In this document: piece after piece, positions 32,459 through 42,705 of the stretch | Position numbering within the stretch: position 1 is the first letter of the stretch | Layout: every line of letters begins with the position of its first letter | Assembly (NCBI RefSeq): GCF_019063845.1 | Contig: NZ_CP077683.1 | Location: 1,426,001-1,490,000, forward strand | Length of the DNA: 64,000 nucleotides | Direction of reading: 5' to 3' | Source of the DNA: Geomonas subterranea | GTDB taxonomy: Bacteria > Desulfobacterota > Desulfuromonadia > Geobacterales > Geobacteraceae | Notes under the pieces: model-generated | What the model was told of the DNA's origin: nothing | Database searches by the model: none | Seen by the model: the letters and a program-made list of their open reading frames with translations, nothing else | Made by a program: the position numbers and the translations under genes

Positions 32459-33087
32459 TGCGGGGCCTGCTCTTTCCACCTCGCGTCCATCTGCCCCCAT
32501 ATGTCGCGCGCGTTAAAGGAAGCGGCAGCGGCGGCAAGGAGCAGGGTAAGGACGGCGAAGGACCAAAGGGCCATGCCGGGAATGACCCGGAAGTTATGGG
32601 TCAGTTTCACCAGCGAAACCAGCACCCCGAGCATGAGTACCTCGACCATGCCCCAGGGTTCGATGAACTGGAGGACGCGCATGAAAAGCGGATAGCTGGG
32701 CGGCACCTTGCCAAGCTTCAGCGGGAGCAAAAGATAGGTTATGGAGACGAGTTCCACGGCGGGAGCCACCATCGCGGTGAGGAACACGAGAAGCGAGATA
32801 CTCCGCATCCCCTGGTCCCACAGGGAGAGGACGGCCCCGAACAGGGTGATGGCGCTGCGGTCTCCCTGCACCTCTATGCTGAAGATGGGGAACACGTTGG
32901 CGCCCAGGAACACCATGGCGGCGGCCAGGGTATAGGCGAGAGTCCGGTCGACGCTGTCGGTGGCGTTGCGGTACAAGACCGCCCCGCAGCGCGGGCAACT
33001 GGCATAGCAGCCGGGATTCAACTGTATGTCGCGCTGCAGCAGATCGCATTCATGGCAGGCGATGAGTTGTGCGGTTCTATCGGTCAT
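32455..33087 (-). CDS. PqiA-like membrane protein, first half-type subunit
   Basis: A 210-residue protein with CHECDLLQRDIQL…SCPRCGAVLYRN (two CxxC pairs, probable zinc ribbon) and four membrane segments, including LAYTLAAAMVFLGANVFPIF. It is a single PqiA module, paralogous to the next gene. It is the first gene of the pqi operon. ATG 33087 is preceded by AGGGAGCTCTTCTCCTGATG without an ideal ribosome site but with AGGAG-like sequence in the complement. Expression of E. coli pqi is SoxS-controlled; no such site is visible here. Confidence 0.85.
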   Translation of the reverse strand: MTDRTAQLIACHECDLLQRDIQLNPGCYASCPRCGAVLYRNATDSVDRTLAYTLAAAMVFLGANVFPIFSIEVQGDRSAITLFGAVLSLWDQGMRSISLLVFLTAMVAPAVELVSITYLLLPLKLGKVPPSYPLFMRVLQFIEPWGMVEVLMLGVLVSLVKLTHNFRVIPGMALWSFAVLTLLLAAAAASFNARDIWGQMDARWKEQAPQ

Positions 33088-33111
33088 CAGGAGAAGAGCT
33101 CCCTGTTTCAG

Positions 33112-33158
33112 GGGGACTGTGCCTTAAAGGGGACAGCCACCTGGCGGAGCCAGTCCCC
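33112..33158. repeat. short inverted repeat upstream of pqi operon
   Basis: GGGGACTG (33112-33119) and CAGTCCCC (33151-33158) flank AAAGGGGACAGCCACCTGGC-type sequence. It looks like one more dispersed GGGGACA-containing palindrome, not a gene-specific operator. Confidence 0.45.
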
Positions 33159-33208
33159 TTCAGTCAAAATGACAGATGAAAACATACCACATTTGCGGCC
33201 TGAAATTA

Positions 33209-33244
33209 AATCAGCCGCCCAGGAAGTCTCCCAAGCGGCTGATT
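33209..33244 (-). terminator. terminator downstream of tRNA-Pro
   Basis: A 10-bp perfect stem AATCAGCCGC/GCGGCTGATT, followed on the minus strand by TTAATTT. It lies five bases after the encoded CCA end. Confidence 0.85.
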
Positions 33245-33248
33245 GAAA

Positions 33249-33325
33249 TGGTCGGTGCGACTGGATTCGAACCAGCGACCACTAGACCCCCAGTCTAGTG
33301 CGCTACCAGGCTGCGCTACGCACCG
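33249..33325 (-). tRNA. tRNA-Pro (anticodon GGG)
   Basis: A 77-nt cloverleaf on the minus strand. The acceptor stem is CGGTGCG/CGCACCG, the anticodon arm CTAGA-CTGGGGG-TCTAG gives GGG, and the T arm contains GGTTCGAAT. CCA is encoded. It is the last gene of the large minus-strand translation cluster. Confidence 0.93.
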
Positions 33326-33339
33326 ATTAAACCTGATAA

Positions 33340-33678
33340 TTACAACTGATCCCTCAAACTGGTCAGTTCCAGCTTCACGTCATGAAGCAGCGCGGCGAGC
33401 GCTTCGCTGGAAAGGTCAGATTTCCGGTACTTTTTCTTTTGTCCCAGACGCTTTCTTGCTCCCTCTATGGTGAGCTTTTCCGCGTACAGAAGTTCTTTTA
33501 TTTCCGCTACCAGCTCCACGTCCTTCCTGGTGTAGAGCCTCTGGCCGCTGCTGCTTTTCCTGGGTGCCAGCGAGGAGAACTCGGTCTCCCAGAAGCGAAG
33601 CACCGAGGTGGGGAGTCCCGTCAGGGCGGAAACCTCGCCGATCCTCAGGTAGTGCTTGTCCGGGATCCCGGTAATCAT
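33340..33678 (-). CDS. MerR-type HTH regulator (HspR/MlrA-like half)
   Basis: A 112-residue protein. The N-terminal winged helix reads [25 protein letters not shown] and [20 protein letters not shown], a MerR-family DNA-binding domain. A short C-terminal coiled coil ([18 protein letters not shown]…) would dimerise it. No ligand-binding domain is present. In many delta- and gammaproteobacteria a MerR-like gene follows ihfA, as here with a 2-bp gap, so it belongs to the pheST-ihfA transcript. Its targets are unknown. Confidence 0.88.
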   Translation of the reverse strand: MITGIPDKHYLRIGEVSALTGLPTSVLRFWETEFSSLAPRKSSSGQRLYTRKDVELVAEIKELLYAEKLTIEGARKRLGQKKKYRKSDLSSEALAALLHDVKLELTSLRDQL

Positions 33679-33680
33679 GA

Positions 33681-33959
33681 CTACTGGCTGTTGATCGCGC
33701 TCTTGAGAACCTGGCTCGGCTTGAAGGTGAGGATCTTGCGAGCCACGATAGTGATCTCCTCGCCGGTCTGCGGGTTCCTGCCACGACGATCGGACTTCTC
33801 TTTCACTACGAAGTTGCCGAAGCCGGCAATCTTAATTTTGTCGCCTTCTTCAAGAGTGGACTTAATCAGGTCGAAGACCGTCTCAACGAGTTCGGCGGAT
33901 TCTTTTTTGGAGAAACCGACCTTCTCATAAATTTTTTCTACGATGTCCGCTTTGGTCAT
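33681..33959 (-). CDS. ihfA: integration host factor subunit alpha
   Basis: A 92-residue HU/IHF-family protein. It begins MTKADIVEKIYEKVGFSKKE and carries KIKIAGFGNFVVKEK and GRNPQTGEEI, the beta-arm with the intercalating proline. IHF bends DNA sharply and is needed by sigma54 promoters, such as the one upstream of the alcohol dehydrogenase at 47 kb. Position directly after pheT is the classical ihfA location. Upstream spacing is 86 bp with AGGGGATT before the ATG. Confidence 0.95.
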   Translation of the reverse strand: MTKADIVEKIYEKVGFSKKESAELVETVFDLIKSTLEEGDKIKIAGFGNFVVKEKSDRRGRNPQTGEEITIVARKILTFKPSQVLKSAINSQ

Positions 33960-34045
33960 AATCCCCTCAACAGGTGAAGCATTTCAGTGTGTTCTCAACA
34001 GCGGCTTAATCTAATACCATAGCGTTTTCGATTTCGCAACCGTTT

Positions 34046-36451
34046 TTATCTGAACGAAACATTTAATTTTTTCTGCAGTGCATCGATGACCCGCTGGTGC
34101 AGACGAGTTACTTCGTCGTCGGTCAAGGTCCTTTCCTTGGAACCATAACGGACGCGAACGGCCACACTCTTTTCATGAGCGGCGATGTTGCCACCCATGT
34201 AAAGATCGAATATCTCCACCCCCTCCAGCTCGGGCGCCTTGGTGCCGTTGACGCAGGAAATCACGTCGGCGACCGGGAGCTCCCTGGGGAGCAGCATGGC
34301 GATGTCGCGGAAGGTGGAGGGGAAACGCGAAGGCACCTGGGCCGCCCCCTGCTTCTTGCGGCAGGAAAGCAGCGCCTCGAAGTTGAGTTCGAGGTAGTAC
34401 AGCGGTGTGGAGATGCCGTAGTTCTCCTGCACCGTCGGGTGCAGTTCACCCAGGGAGCCGAGCACCTTCTTGCCGCTGAGGATGCGGCAGGCCTTCCCCG
34501 GGTGGTAGTACGGGTCGAGCTCGTCGGTGCTGAAGTTCACGCCACCCACGTTCAGTTCGCCGAGGATGTTTTCCGCGATCCCCTTCACGTCGAAGAAGTC
34601 GATCTCGTCCTTCCCCTGGTTCCACCCTTCCAGATCGCGCCTGCCGGTGAGCAGCGCGGAAACGTAGAGCGGCTCCCGGGGGAGTTCCTCCCCCTCCACG
34701 GGGAGATAGATGCGGCGCATCTCGAAGATGCGCAGGTTCAGCGTGCGGAAGCTGATGTTCTTGACCGCCGTTTCCAAAAGCCCCGGCAGCATGGTGGTGC
34801 GCATGACCGAGAGCTCGTCGGAGATCGGGTTCAGAAGCACCATCCCGTTGCTGCGCGGGTCCTCCTGCGGGAGCAGGATCTTTTCGCACGAGGAAGGGGC
34901 CACGAAGCTGTAGTTGATCACCTCGTTGAGCCCGTGGGCGACCAGGAGGTCTTTCACCTTGGCGGCGAGCCGCTGGGCGTCGGAGGGAAGGTCGGAGAAG
35001 ACCGAGGCCTGCGGGAGGGTCGCGGGGACCTTCTCGAAGCCGTTCATGCGCACCACTTCCTCGACCAGGTCGATCTCGCGCTCCAGGTCGACCCTGAACA
35101 GCGGCACCTTGACCCGGAACACGCCCGGTTCGGCCTGGGTCACCTCGAATTCGAGGCGCTTGAAGATCTCTTCCACTTCAGCCGCGGTGAGCGAGAGGCC
35201 GGAAACGGCGTTGATGCGGGCAAGACGGGCGCCGATCACGCGCGGCTCGACCGGCGCGGGGTAGACATCGATGACGCCCTTGGCCACCTTGCCGCCGGAA
35301 AGCTCGGCGATGAGCTGCGCGGCCCGGTCGAGGGCGCGGGTGAGTCCGGCGATGTCGGCGCCGCGCTCGAAGCGGTGCGAGGACTCGGTGTGGATCCCCA
35401 GGCGCTTGGAGGTCTTGCGGATGGCGGAGGGGTTGAAGTAGGCGCTCTCCAGGAGCACCTCGGTGGTCCCCTCCCCTATCTCGGAGTTGCCCCCCCCCAT
35501 GATGCCGGCCAGCGCCACGGCTTTCTCGCCGTCGCGGATGGTGAGGTCGTTCGCGGTCAGCTCGCGCTCCTGCCCGTCCAGCGTGCCGAATTTCTCACCC
35601 TCCCCTGCAGCGGCGACCACGATCTTGCCGCCGGCGAGGAGCTTGAAGTCGAAGGCGTGCAGCGGGTGCCCGTACTCGAGAAGCACGTAGTTGGTCACGT
35701 CGACGATGTTGTTGATGGAGCGGATGCCGGCGGCCATGAGCCGGTTGGCGAGCCAGGCGGGGGATTCCGCCAGGGTGCAGCCGGTGATGTGGCGCGCGGT
35801 GTAGCGCGGGCAGAGTTCCGGCGCGAGGATCTCGACGCTGGCGATCCCCCCGATGGGGGCGCCGGTCTCGTTCACCTCGAGCCCCGGGTAGTGGACCTTC
35901 GTGCCGAGCTTCGCGGCAATCTCGCGGGCGACACCGACCACGCTCAGGCAGTCGGCGCGGTTGGGCGTGAGGCCGATCTCGAAGATGACGTCCTTGGTGC
36001 CGAGCGCGTCGAAAAGGGGCGTGCCGATCTTGAAATCCTCGGGAAGGATCATGATGCCGGAGGACTCGGCGGAGAGTGCCAGTTCCTTCTCCGAGCAGAG
36101 CATGCCGCAGGACTCCTCACCGCGGATCTTGGAGCGCTTGATCTTGAAGTCTCCGGGAAGCGTGGCGCCGATCTGGGCCAGGGCGACCTTGTCGCCCGCC
36201 TTGAAGTTCTGCGCGCCGCAGACCACGTCGAGGATCTCCTTGCCGTTGTCGACCTTGCACAGGGAGAGCTTGTCGGCGTTGGGGTGCTGGTTTTTTTCCA
36301 CCACCTGGGCCACCACCACGTCGTCCATGCCGCCGCCCACCTCTTCCATCCTCTCCACTTCGAGGCCGAGCATGGTGAGCAGGTGCGACAGTTCCGCAGC
36401 CGGCAGGTCGCAATCGACGAATTCTTTCAACCAGTTATAGGTAACTATCAT
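34046..36451 (-). CDS. pheT: phenylalanyl-tRNA synthetase beta subunit
   Basis: An 801-residue subunit of the alpha2-beta2 PheRS. The N-terminal tRNA-binding-like OB domain at about 38-150 reads VVVAQVVEKNQHPNADKLSL. B3/B4 editing domain motifs follow (GLTPNRADCLSVVGVAREIA). The B5 domain and the pseudo-catalytic core come next. The C-terminal anticodon-binding FDX domain is at about 705-800 (FPSTFRDIAMLLPRELPV). Length is normal. It follows pheS with a 129-bp spacer that contains an inverted-repeat element at 36481-36570, which is unusual for this gene pair. Confidence 0.96.
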   Translation of the reverse strand: MIVTYNWLKEFVDCDLPAAELSHLLTMLGLEVERMEEVGGGMDDVVVAQVVEKNQHPNADKLSLCKVDNGKEILDVVCGAQNFKAGDKVALAQIGATLPGDFKIKRSKIRGEESCGMLCSEKELALSAESSGIMILPEDFKIGTPLFDALGTKDVIFEIGLTPNRADCLSVVGVAREIAAKLGTKVHYPGLEVNETGAPIGGIASVEILAPELCPRYTARHITGCTLAESPAWLANRLMAAGIRSINNIVDVTNYVLLEYGHPLHAFDFKLLAGGKIVVAAAGEGEKFGTLDGQERELTANDLTIRDGEKAVALAGIMGGGNSEIGEGTTEVLLESAYFNPSAIRKTSKRLGIHTESSHRFERGADIAGLTRALDRAAQLIAELSGGKVAKGVIDVYPAPVEPRVIGARLARINAVSGLSLTAAEVEEIFKRLEFEVTQAEPGVFRVKVPLFRVDLEREIDLVEEVVRMNGFEKVPATLPQASVFSDLPSDAQRLAAKVKDLLVAHGLNEVINYSFVAPSSCEKILLPQEDPRSNGMVLLNPISDELSVMRTTMLPGLLETAVKNISFRTLNLRIFEMRRIYLPVEGEELPREPLYVSALLTGRRDLEGWNQGKDEIDFFDVKGIAENILGELNVGGVNFSTDELDPYYHPGKACRILSGKKVLGSLGELHPTVQENYGISTPLYYLELNFEALLSCRKKQGAAQVPSRFPSTFRDIAMLLPRELPVADVISCVNGTKAPELEGVEIFDLYMGGNIAAHEKSVAVRVRYGSKERTLTDDEVTRLHQRVIDALQKKLNVSFR

Positions 36452-36480
36452 ATGAGTTCCTTCAATTGGAAAATCAATTA

Positions 36481-36570
36481 ACAGGGATAAAAGGGATGCA
36501 GGGGATAAAGGCTAAAAGCTCAAAGGTTTAAAGCTCTTGTTTATATCCCTTTTATCCCCTTTATCCCTGT
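36481..36570. repeat. inverted-repeat element between pheS and pheT
   Basis: ACAGGGATAAAAGGGATGCA…(left) and …TTTTATCCCCTTTATCCCTGT (right) are complementary arms of about 27 bp around a purine-rich centre. The same element occupies the hcyD-reductase spacer at 53994-54095. Both insertions lie inside operons, immediately next to a start or stop codon. Confidence 0.85.
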
Positions 36571-36580
36571 TCAATGCCTT

Positions 36581-37597
<1,017 letters not shown>

Positions 37598-37616
37598 CGC
37601 AATCGCCCTATTGCGG

Positions 37617-37653
37617 AAAAAAAAAGAAATGGGACATCGCTATCCCATTTCTT
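37617..37653 (-). terminator. terminator/attenuator between rplT and pheS
   Basis: A perfect 11-bp stem AAGAAATGGGA/TCCCATTTCTT with an 8-nt loop, followed on the minus strand by about nine U. It lies inside the operon, 20 nt after rplT and 20 nt before pheS. Confidence 0.88.
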
Positions 37654-37673
37654 CTTTATGCCCGCGGTATGTA

Positions 37674-38027
37674 TTAAAATTTTGCTTTTGCTGCCGCCGC
37701 GATAGCTGCGAAACCTTTCGGGTCGGAAACGGCCAGGTCGGCCATCACTTTCCTGTCGATCTCGACGTTGGCAAGCTTGAGACCGTGGATCAGTTTGCTG
37801 TAGGAGAGGCCGTTGATCCTCGCCGCTGCGTTGATCCTGGTGATCCAGAGAGCCCTGAAGTCCCTCTTTTTCACCCTTCTGTCCCTGAACGCGTAGTTCA
37901 GCGCGCGGTCCACCGCTTCGGTGGCGCTCCTGAACAATTTGCTCCTTGCGCCGCGGTAGCCCTTGGCAAGTTTCAACACCTTGTTTCTTCTCTGTCTCGC
38001 TTTAAAACCGCGCTTTACTCTTGGCAT
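37674..38027 (-). CDS. rplT: 50S ribosomal protein L20
   Basis: A 117-residue L20: [20 protein letters not shown] at the N-terminus, the RNA-binding basic extension, and [19 protein letters not shown] in the globular part. L20 starts assembly of the large subunit and in some bacteria represses its own operon through the leader. The start has AGAAGGAGTTCGT before it. The spacer to rpmI is 232 bp, long for this pair, and carries an inverted repeat at 38105-38253. Confidence 0.97.
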   Translation of the reverse strand: MPRVKRGFKARQRRNKVLKLAKGYRGARSKLFRSATEAVDRALNYAFRDRRVKKRDFRALWITRINAAARINGLSYSKLIHGLKLANVEIDRKVMADLAVSDPKGFAAIAAAAKAKF

Positions 38028-38104
38028 ACGAACTCCTTCTGGTTTTTAAATTAGCCGGATCCGCAAGGGGAGACGTTTCCTCACGGTTCTCGGACTTCGG
38101 CAAA

Positions 38105-38253
38105 CCAGGGACTAGGGCTGGGGGCTGGGGGCTGGCAACATCACAGCGTACTTCGCACCGCCTCGTCCTATTCCTTGGTCATATGTGTTATTCAGTCTCC
38201 GGTCCTAGTTCCCGGTTACCAGGTTTAACTAGCCCCTAGTCCCTAGTCCCTGG
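38105..38253. repeat. inverted repeats in the rpmI-rplT spacer
   Basis: CCAGGGACTAGGG (38105-38117) is the exact inverse of CCCTAGTCCCTGG (38241-38253). Both ends are extended by short direct repetitions (GGGGCTGG, CCTAGTC). The 123-bp interior has no frame. This looks like an inserted small palindromic element. Confidence 0.75.
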
Positions 38254-38259
38254 CCCCGG

Positions 38260-38457
38260 TTACTTATAGGGGATGAGGCAGCAGATGTTCTTGTGATCGG
38301 AAGCCGCTACGATGCCGCTCTTGCGGAGGTTGCGCTTGGTCTTCCTGGTCTTGGAGGTCAGGATGTGGCTGGTGAAGGCGTGAGCCATCTTGATTTTGCC
38401 TGTGCCGGTCTTGCTGAAACGCTTGGCGGCGCCCCTATGGGTCTTCATTTTAGGCAT
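38260..38457 (-). CDS. rpmI: 50S ribosomal protein L35
   Basis: A 65-residue basic ribosomal protein: [40 protein letters not shown] and [18 protein letters not shown] in family order. It binds 23S rRNA. It lies between infC (27 bp upstream) and rplT, the conserved order. The ribosome site is AAAGGAGTAGTAAAAC. Confidence 0.97.
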   Translation of the reverse strand: MPKMKTHRGAAKRFSKTGTGKIKMAHAFTSHILTSKTRKTKRNLRKSGIVAASDHKNICCLIPYK

Positions 38458-38484
38458 TGTTTTACTACTCCTTTGTGGTGGTGT

Positions 38485-39003
<519 letters not shown>

Positions 39004-39014
39004 GACGCCACCTC

Positions 39015-40925
39015 CTATTTGTAGGTTTTGACTTCGTTTTCTATGAACGCGATGAACTGCTCGGGGGTCATCGCATCGAGGTTCTTGCCGTCGCGGAAAC
39101 GGGGTGCGAGCAGGCCACCTTCGACCTCTTTGTCCCCCACGACGAGCATGTACGGTATCTTCTGCAGCTGGGCTTCGCGGATCTTGAAGCCGAGCTTCTC
39201 GTTTCTGAAATCCTTCTGTACCCTGACGCCTGCGGCGCGCAGCTTGTCGAACGCTGCCTGGGCGTACGGTATCTGATTGTCGGTAACCGTGAGAACGGTC
39301 GCCTGCACAGGTGCCAGCCAAGTCGGGAAGTTTCCGGCGAAGTGCTCGATGAGGACACCGATGAAGCGTTCGATGGCACCAAGAATAACCCTGTGCACCA
39401 TGACGGGACGCTTTTTCTCACCGTCAGCGTCCACATAGGTGAGGTCAAAACGCTCCGGAAGGGTAAAATCGCACTGGATAGTAGCACATTGCCATCTTCT
39501 GTCAAGTGCGTCGCGCAGCTTGATATCGATCTTGGGGCCGTAGAAGGCGCCGTCCCCCTCGTTGATCTCGTAGGGGCGGCCGGAATCTTTCAGGGCGCTC
39601 AGGAGCGCGCTGGTGGCGAGTTCCCACGCGTCGTCGGAGCCGATCGACTTTTCGGGACGGGTGGAAAGCTCCATCTCGAACTCGAAACCGAAGATCCCCA
39701 TCACCTCGGTGACGAACTGGATGACACCCTTGATCTCGGCGTCGAGCTGGTCCGGGGTGCACAGGATGTGCGCGTCGTCCTGGGTGAAGCCGCGCACGCG
39801 CAGAAGCCCGTGCAGAACGCCTGCCCTCTCGTGACGATGCACGGTGCCCAGCTCGAAGTAACGCAGCGGCAGGTCACGGTAGGAGCGGAGCTGCGAACGG
39901 TAGATCATCATGTGGGCCAGGCAGTTCATCGGCTTGACGCCGTACCCCTGCTCGTCCACGGTGGTGAAGTACATGTTCTCGCGGTAGTTCTCGTAGTGAC
40001 CGGAACGCTGCCAGAGCTCGGTCTTCAGGATCTGGGGACCGAGAACGATGTCGTAGCCGCGCTTCAGGTGTTCCTTGCGCTCGAAGTCCTCGAGGATGGT
40101 GCGCAGCATGGCCCCTTTGGGGTGCCAGATCACCAGGCCCGCGCCGACCTCGTCGTTGAAGGAGAAGAGATCGAGCTCCTTGCCGAGTTTCCTGTGGTCG
40201 CGCTTCTTGGCTTCCTCGATCCGCTCCAGGTAGGCTTCCAGTTCCTTCTTGTCGGCGAAGGCGGTGCCGTAGACGCGCTGCAGCATGGCGCGCTTCTCGT
40301 CGCCGCGCCAGTAGGCGCCGGCGATGGAGGTGAGCTTGAACGCCTTGCAGAAGGAGGTCTTGGGGAGGTGCGGGCCGCGGCAGAGGTCGGCGAAGTCGCC
40401 CTGGGTGTAGAGGGAGACCTGGTCGGCGCCGAGATCCTCGATCAATTCGACCTTGTAATCCTCACCCATCTTCCTGAACAGCTCGATCGCCTCGGCGCTG
40501 GAGAGCTCGGAACGCTCGATCTTCAGATCGGCCTTGGCGAGCTCGCGCATCTTGGCCTCGATCTTCTCGAGGTCCTCCGGGGTGAAAGGATGATCGACAT
40601 CGAAGTCGTAGTAGAAACCGGTCTCGATGGCGGGACCGATGGTCACTTTCGCCTGCGGGAACAGCGCCTTGACGGCCTGGGCCATGAGGTGCGAAGTGGA
40701 GTGCCTGATGATCTCCAGCGCCTCGGGGCTCTTCTCGGTGATGATCTCGACCTTCGCGCCGTCGGCGAGCGTGGTGTTCAGGTCAACCAGGTTGCCGTCG
40801 ATCTTGCCGGCGATGGCAGCCTTGGCGAGACCCGCTCCGATGGAAGCGGCCAGATCGAAGATGGAGGAGCCTGCTGGCAAGGGCCTTTGGGAACCGTCCG
40901 GAAGCGTGACCTTAATCTCGTTCAT
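39015..40925 (-). CDS. thrS: threonyl-tRNA synthetase
   Basis: A 636-residue class II synthetase. An N-terminal TGS domain (about 1-62) comes first. The N2 editing domain carries [20 protein letters not shown] and the [20 protein letters not shown] zinc/editing site. In the catalytic core the zinc ligands Cys/His lie in [16 protein letters not shown] and [22 protein letters not shown]-terminal anticodon-binding domain at about 535-636 closes the protein. Length is standard. It starts the minus-strand operon; a terminator hairpin and tRNA-Val lie just upstream. Confidence 0.97.
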   Translation of the reverse strand: MNEIKVTLPDGSQRPLPAGSSIFDLAASIGAGLAKAAIAGKIDGNLVDLNTTLADGAKVEIITEKSPEALEIIRHSTSHLMAQAVKALFPQAKVTIGPAIETGFYYDFDVDHPFTPEDLEKIEAKMRELAKADLKIERSELSSAEAIELFRKMGEDYKVELIEDLGADQVSLYTQGDFADLCRGPHLPKTSFCKAFKLTSIAGAYWRGDEKRAMLQRVYGTAFADKKELEAYLERIEEAKKRDHRKLGKELDLFSFNDEVGAGLVIWHPKGAMLRTILEDFERKEHLKRGYDIVLGPQILKTELWQRSGHYENYRENMYFTTVDEQGYGVKPMNCLAHMMIYRSQLRSYRDLPLRYFELGTVHRHERAGVLHGLLRVRGFTQDDAHILCTPDQLDAEIKGVIQFVTEVMGIFGFEFEMELSTRPEKSIGSDDAWELATSALLSALKDSGRPYEINEGDGAFYGPKIDIKLRDALDRRWQCATIQCDFTLPERFDLTYVDADGEKKRPVMVHRVILGAIERFIGVLIEHFAGNFPTWLAPVQATVLTVTDNQIPYAQAAFDKLRAAGVRVQKDFRNEKLGFKIREAQLQKIPYMLVVGDKEVEGGLLAPRFRDGKNLDAMTPEQFIAFIENEVKTYK

Positions 40926-40964
40926 GCAAGACCCCTTTGTGGAAAACTGGTGACAAAACAGAAA

Positions 40965-40987
40965 GAGGCATCGAAACTCGATGCCTC
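40965..40987 (-). terminator. hairpin between tRNA-Val and thrS
   Basis: A 10-bp perfect stem GAGGCATCGA/TCGATGCCTC with a 3-nt loop, followed on the minus strand by TTTCTGTTTTG. It ends the tRNA transcript or attenuates entry into thrS. Confidence 0.8.
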
Positions 40988-41019
40988 CGTCGAACCTCGT
41001 ACTGAAGGTCTCTTTTGAT

Positions 41020-41094
41020 TGGTAGGCGCGGGCGGTTTCGAACCGCCGACCCCTAGCGTGTCGAGCTAGTGCTCTACCCCTGAGCTACGCGCCT
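41020..41094 (-). tRNA. tRNA-Val (anticodon GAC) with C at position 33
   Basis: A 75-nt cloverleaf on the minus strand. The acceptor stem is AGGCGCG/CGCGCCT, the D arm GCTCAGGGGTAGAGC, and the T arm contains GGTTCGAAA. CCA is encoded. The anticodon arm reads CTAGC-TCGACAC-GCTAG: the loop is T32 C33 G34 A35 C36 A37 C38, so the near-universal U33 is replaced by C. Confidence 0.9.
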
Positions 41095-41206
41095 GTTTTG
41101 TTGCTGCTTCGTGGAACTCGGACTTTGTACCAATTCGGCATTTCAAAGTCAAGGATTTTGTTTCGTGCACATGAATTTTTCTCATTGGAGAGTTGCGGTG
41201 TCCGGC

Positions 41207-42283
41207 TCACTCCGCCCTAAGCATCTGAATTAGCGTCCGTGCCACCTCCGCGGGATCGGCGTCGATACAGCTCCCCTGGTGGTCACAGGGGGGGATGGTT
41301 CCCCATGCGGCGCAGGGGGCGCAGGGAAGCGAGGAGGCGAAGAAGCGGTGACCATCCCCCTTCGGGGCCCATTTCGCCGGGTCGCTCGGGCCGAAGAGCG
41401 ACAGGGCCGGCGTGCCGAGACCGGCCGCTATGTGCAAGAGTCCCGAGTCCCCGGTAAGGAGAACCTTGGCGGCTCCGATCACAGCCGCGGTCTCGACGAG
41501 GCTCGTCCGGCCGGCAAGGTTGACCGCTCCGGTCGCCCGTGCGATGGCGTCGGCGACGTCATCATCATCGTTGCCGCCAACGACGACCACCGCGTGTCCC
41601 GCCAGGGCCACCGACGCCGCCACCTGACGGAACCGCGCCCCCCCCCACTCCTTGCGCGGCACGCTCGCACCAGGAAAAATCGCCGCGAACGGCTGTTCCC
41701 CGAGGCGGGCCAACAGGTGCGAGGCACGCTCCCGCGCCGCGGGGGGCAGCTCCAGAAACGGGACGTCAAGCCCGGCCGGCGCCTCGATCCCAAGCGGAGC
41801 CAGCAGCCTGAAGAAGGAAAAGGGCTCGTACTCCTTCATGTCGTAGGGGACGGGATCGGAGAAGAGCCGCTTGCGCTCGTTGGTGGCGAAGCCGATGGAG
41901 CGTCGGGCGCGGACCAGGCGCGCGACCAGGGCGGAAAGCCGGTACCACTGTTCGGTGTCGATGACCAGGTCATAGCGGCCGCGCAGGACGGCGCGCAGTT
42001 CCCCCGGCTCGTCGTAGCGGTACACGGCATGGAGCCCGGGGCAGAAGTCGAAGGCGGCGGCGTTTCTTTTCTCGGCGAGGATCTCGATCCGGCATGAGGG
42101 GTAGGCCCCCTGCAGGGCGCGCAGCGCCGGAATGAGCAGGATGGCGTCGCCGATGCCGCCGGGGCGGATGACGAGCACGGAGCCGGGTGCCGCTGCCGTG
42201 GCCGGCTTTTTCCTGCGCGGGAGCAGCCGGACGAGGAGCGGACCGGCAAGCGAGTCGAAGCGTTTCAGATCTTTTGCCTGCAC
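41207..42283 (-). CDS. glycosyltransferase family 9 (LPS heptosyltransferase-like)
   Basis: A 358-residue GT-B enzyme. VLVIRPGGIGDAILLIPALR is the N-terminal acceptor-side motif, and LLTGDSGLLHIAAGLGTPAL, then LFGPSDPAKWAPKG, is the C-terminal nucleotide-sugar (ADP-heptose) motif. A CAPCAAWGTIPPCDHQGSCI cysteine cluster near the C-terminus occurs in many GT9 members. Predicted role: addition of heptose or a similar sugar to lipid A core at the inner membrane. No other LPS genes are adjacent. ATG 42283 has AAAGGAGAGCTGTTG upstream. Confidence 0.88.
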   Translation of the reverse strand: MQAKDLKRFDSLAGPLLVRLLPRRKKPATAAAPGSVLVIRPGGIGDAILLIPALRALQGAYPSCRIEILAEKRNAAAFDFCPGLHAVYRYDEPGELRAVLRGRYDLVIDTEQWYRLSALVARLVRARRSIGFATNERKRLFSDPVPYDMKEYEPFSFFRLLAPLGIEAPAGLDVPFLELPPAARERASHLLARLGEQPFAAIFPGASVPRKEWGGARFRQVAASVALAGHAVVVVGGNDDDDVADAIARATGAVNLAGRTSLVETAAVIGAAKVLLTGDSGLLHIAAGLGTPALSLFGPSDPAKWAPKGDGHRFFASSLPCAPCAAWGTIPPCDHQGSCIDADPAEVARTLIQMLRAE

Positions 42284-42377
42284 AACAGCTCTCCTTTTGA
42301 TGTAGTGAGCATCAACGGATGCGCCGCATATCTATACAAAAAAAGGGAACGGGTGGCAACAAAAGAGAACACCCGCT

Positions 42378-42660
42378 GTAGGGGCGAATAAATATTCGCC
42401 CAGCGATGATGAACAAGCGGAGGTCGCTGCTCTTGTGAAAACGAAGGAGATCACCATCGAGGGGTAACAGTTACCGACCCTTGTAGGGGCGAATAAATAT
42501 TCGCCCAGCGATGATGAACAAGGGGAGGTCGCCGCTCTTGTGAAAACGGAGGAGATCACCATCGAGGGGTAACAGTTACCACCCCTTGTAGGGGCGAATA
42601 AATATTCGCCCAGCGATGATGAACGAGGGGAGGTCGCTGCTCTCGCGGAAACTTCCCCGA
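42378..42660. repeat. three 105-bp tandem repeats with a GGGCGAAT palindrome
   Basis: The units begin at 42378, 42483 and 42588 with GTAGGGGCGAATAAATATTC; the third is partial. Each starts with the palindrome GGGCGAATAAATATTCGCCC and continues AGCGATGATGAACAAG…GAGATCACCATCGAGGGGTA. Differences are few, so the expansion is recent. It lies between the GT9 gene and the sigma54 regulator gene. No coding sense is evident. Confidence 0.9.
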
Positions 42661-42705
42661 TAACGGTGAGGGGTGTGAGAAAGGCGAAGGATGCAGATCC
42701 GGATC

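Noticed and set aside
34097..36481. 794-codon frame antisense to pheT
   Set aside because: Shadow of a highly conserved synthetase gene in GC-rich DNA; no ribosome site or recognisable domain.
42378..42660. CRISPR-like repeats at 42 kb
   Set aside because: Whole 105-bp units repeat, including what would be spacers.
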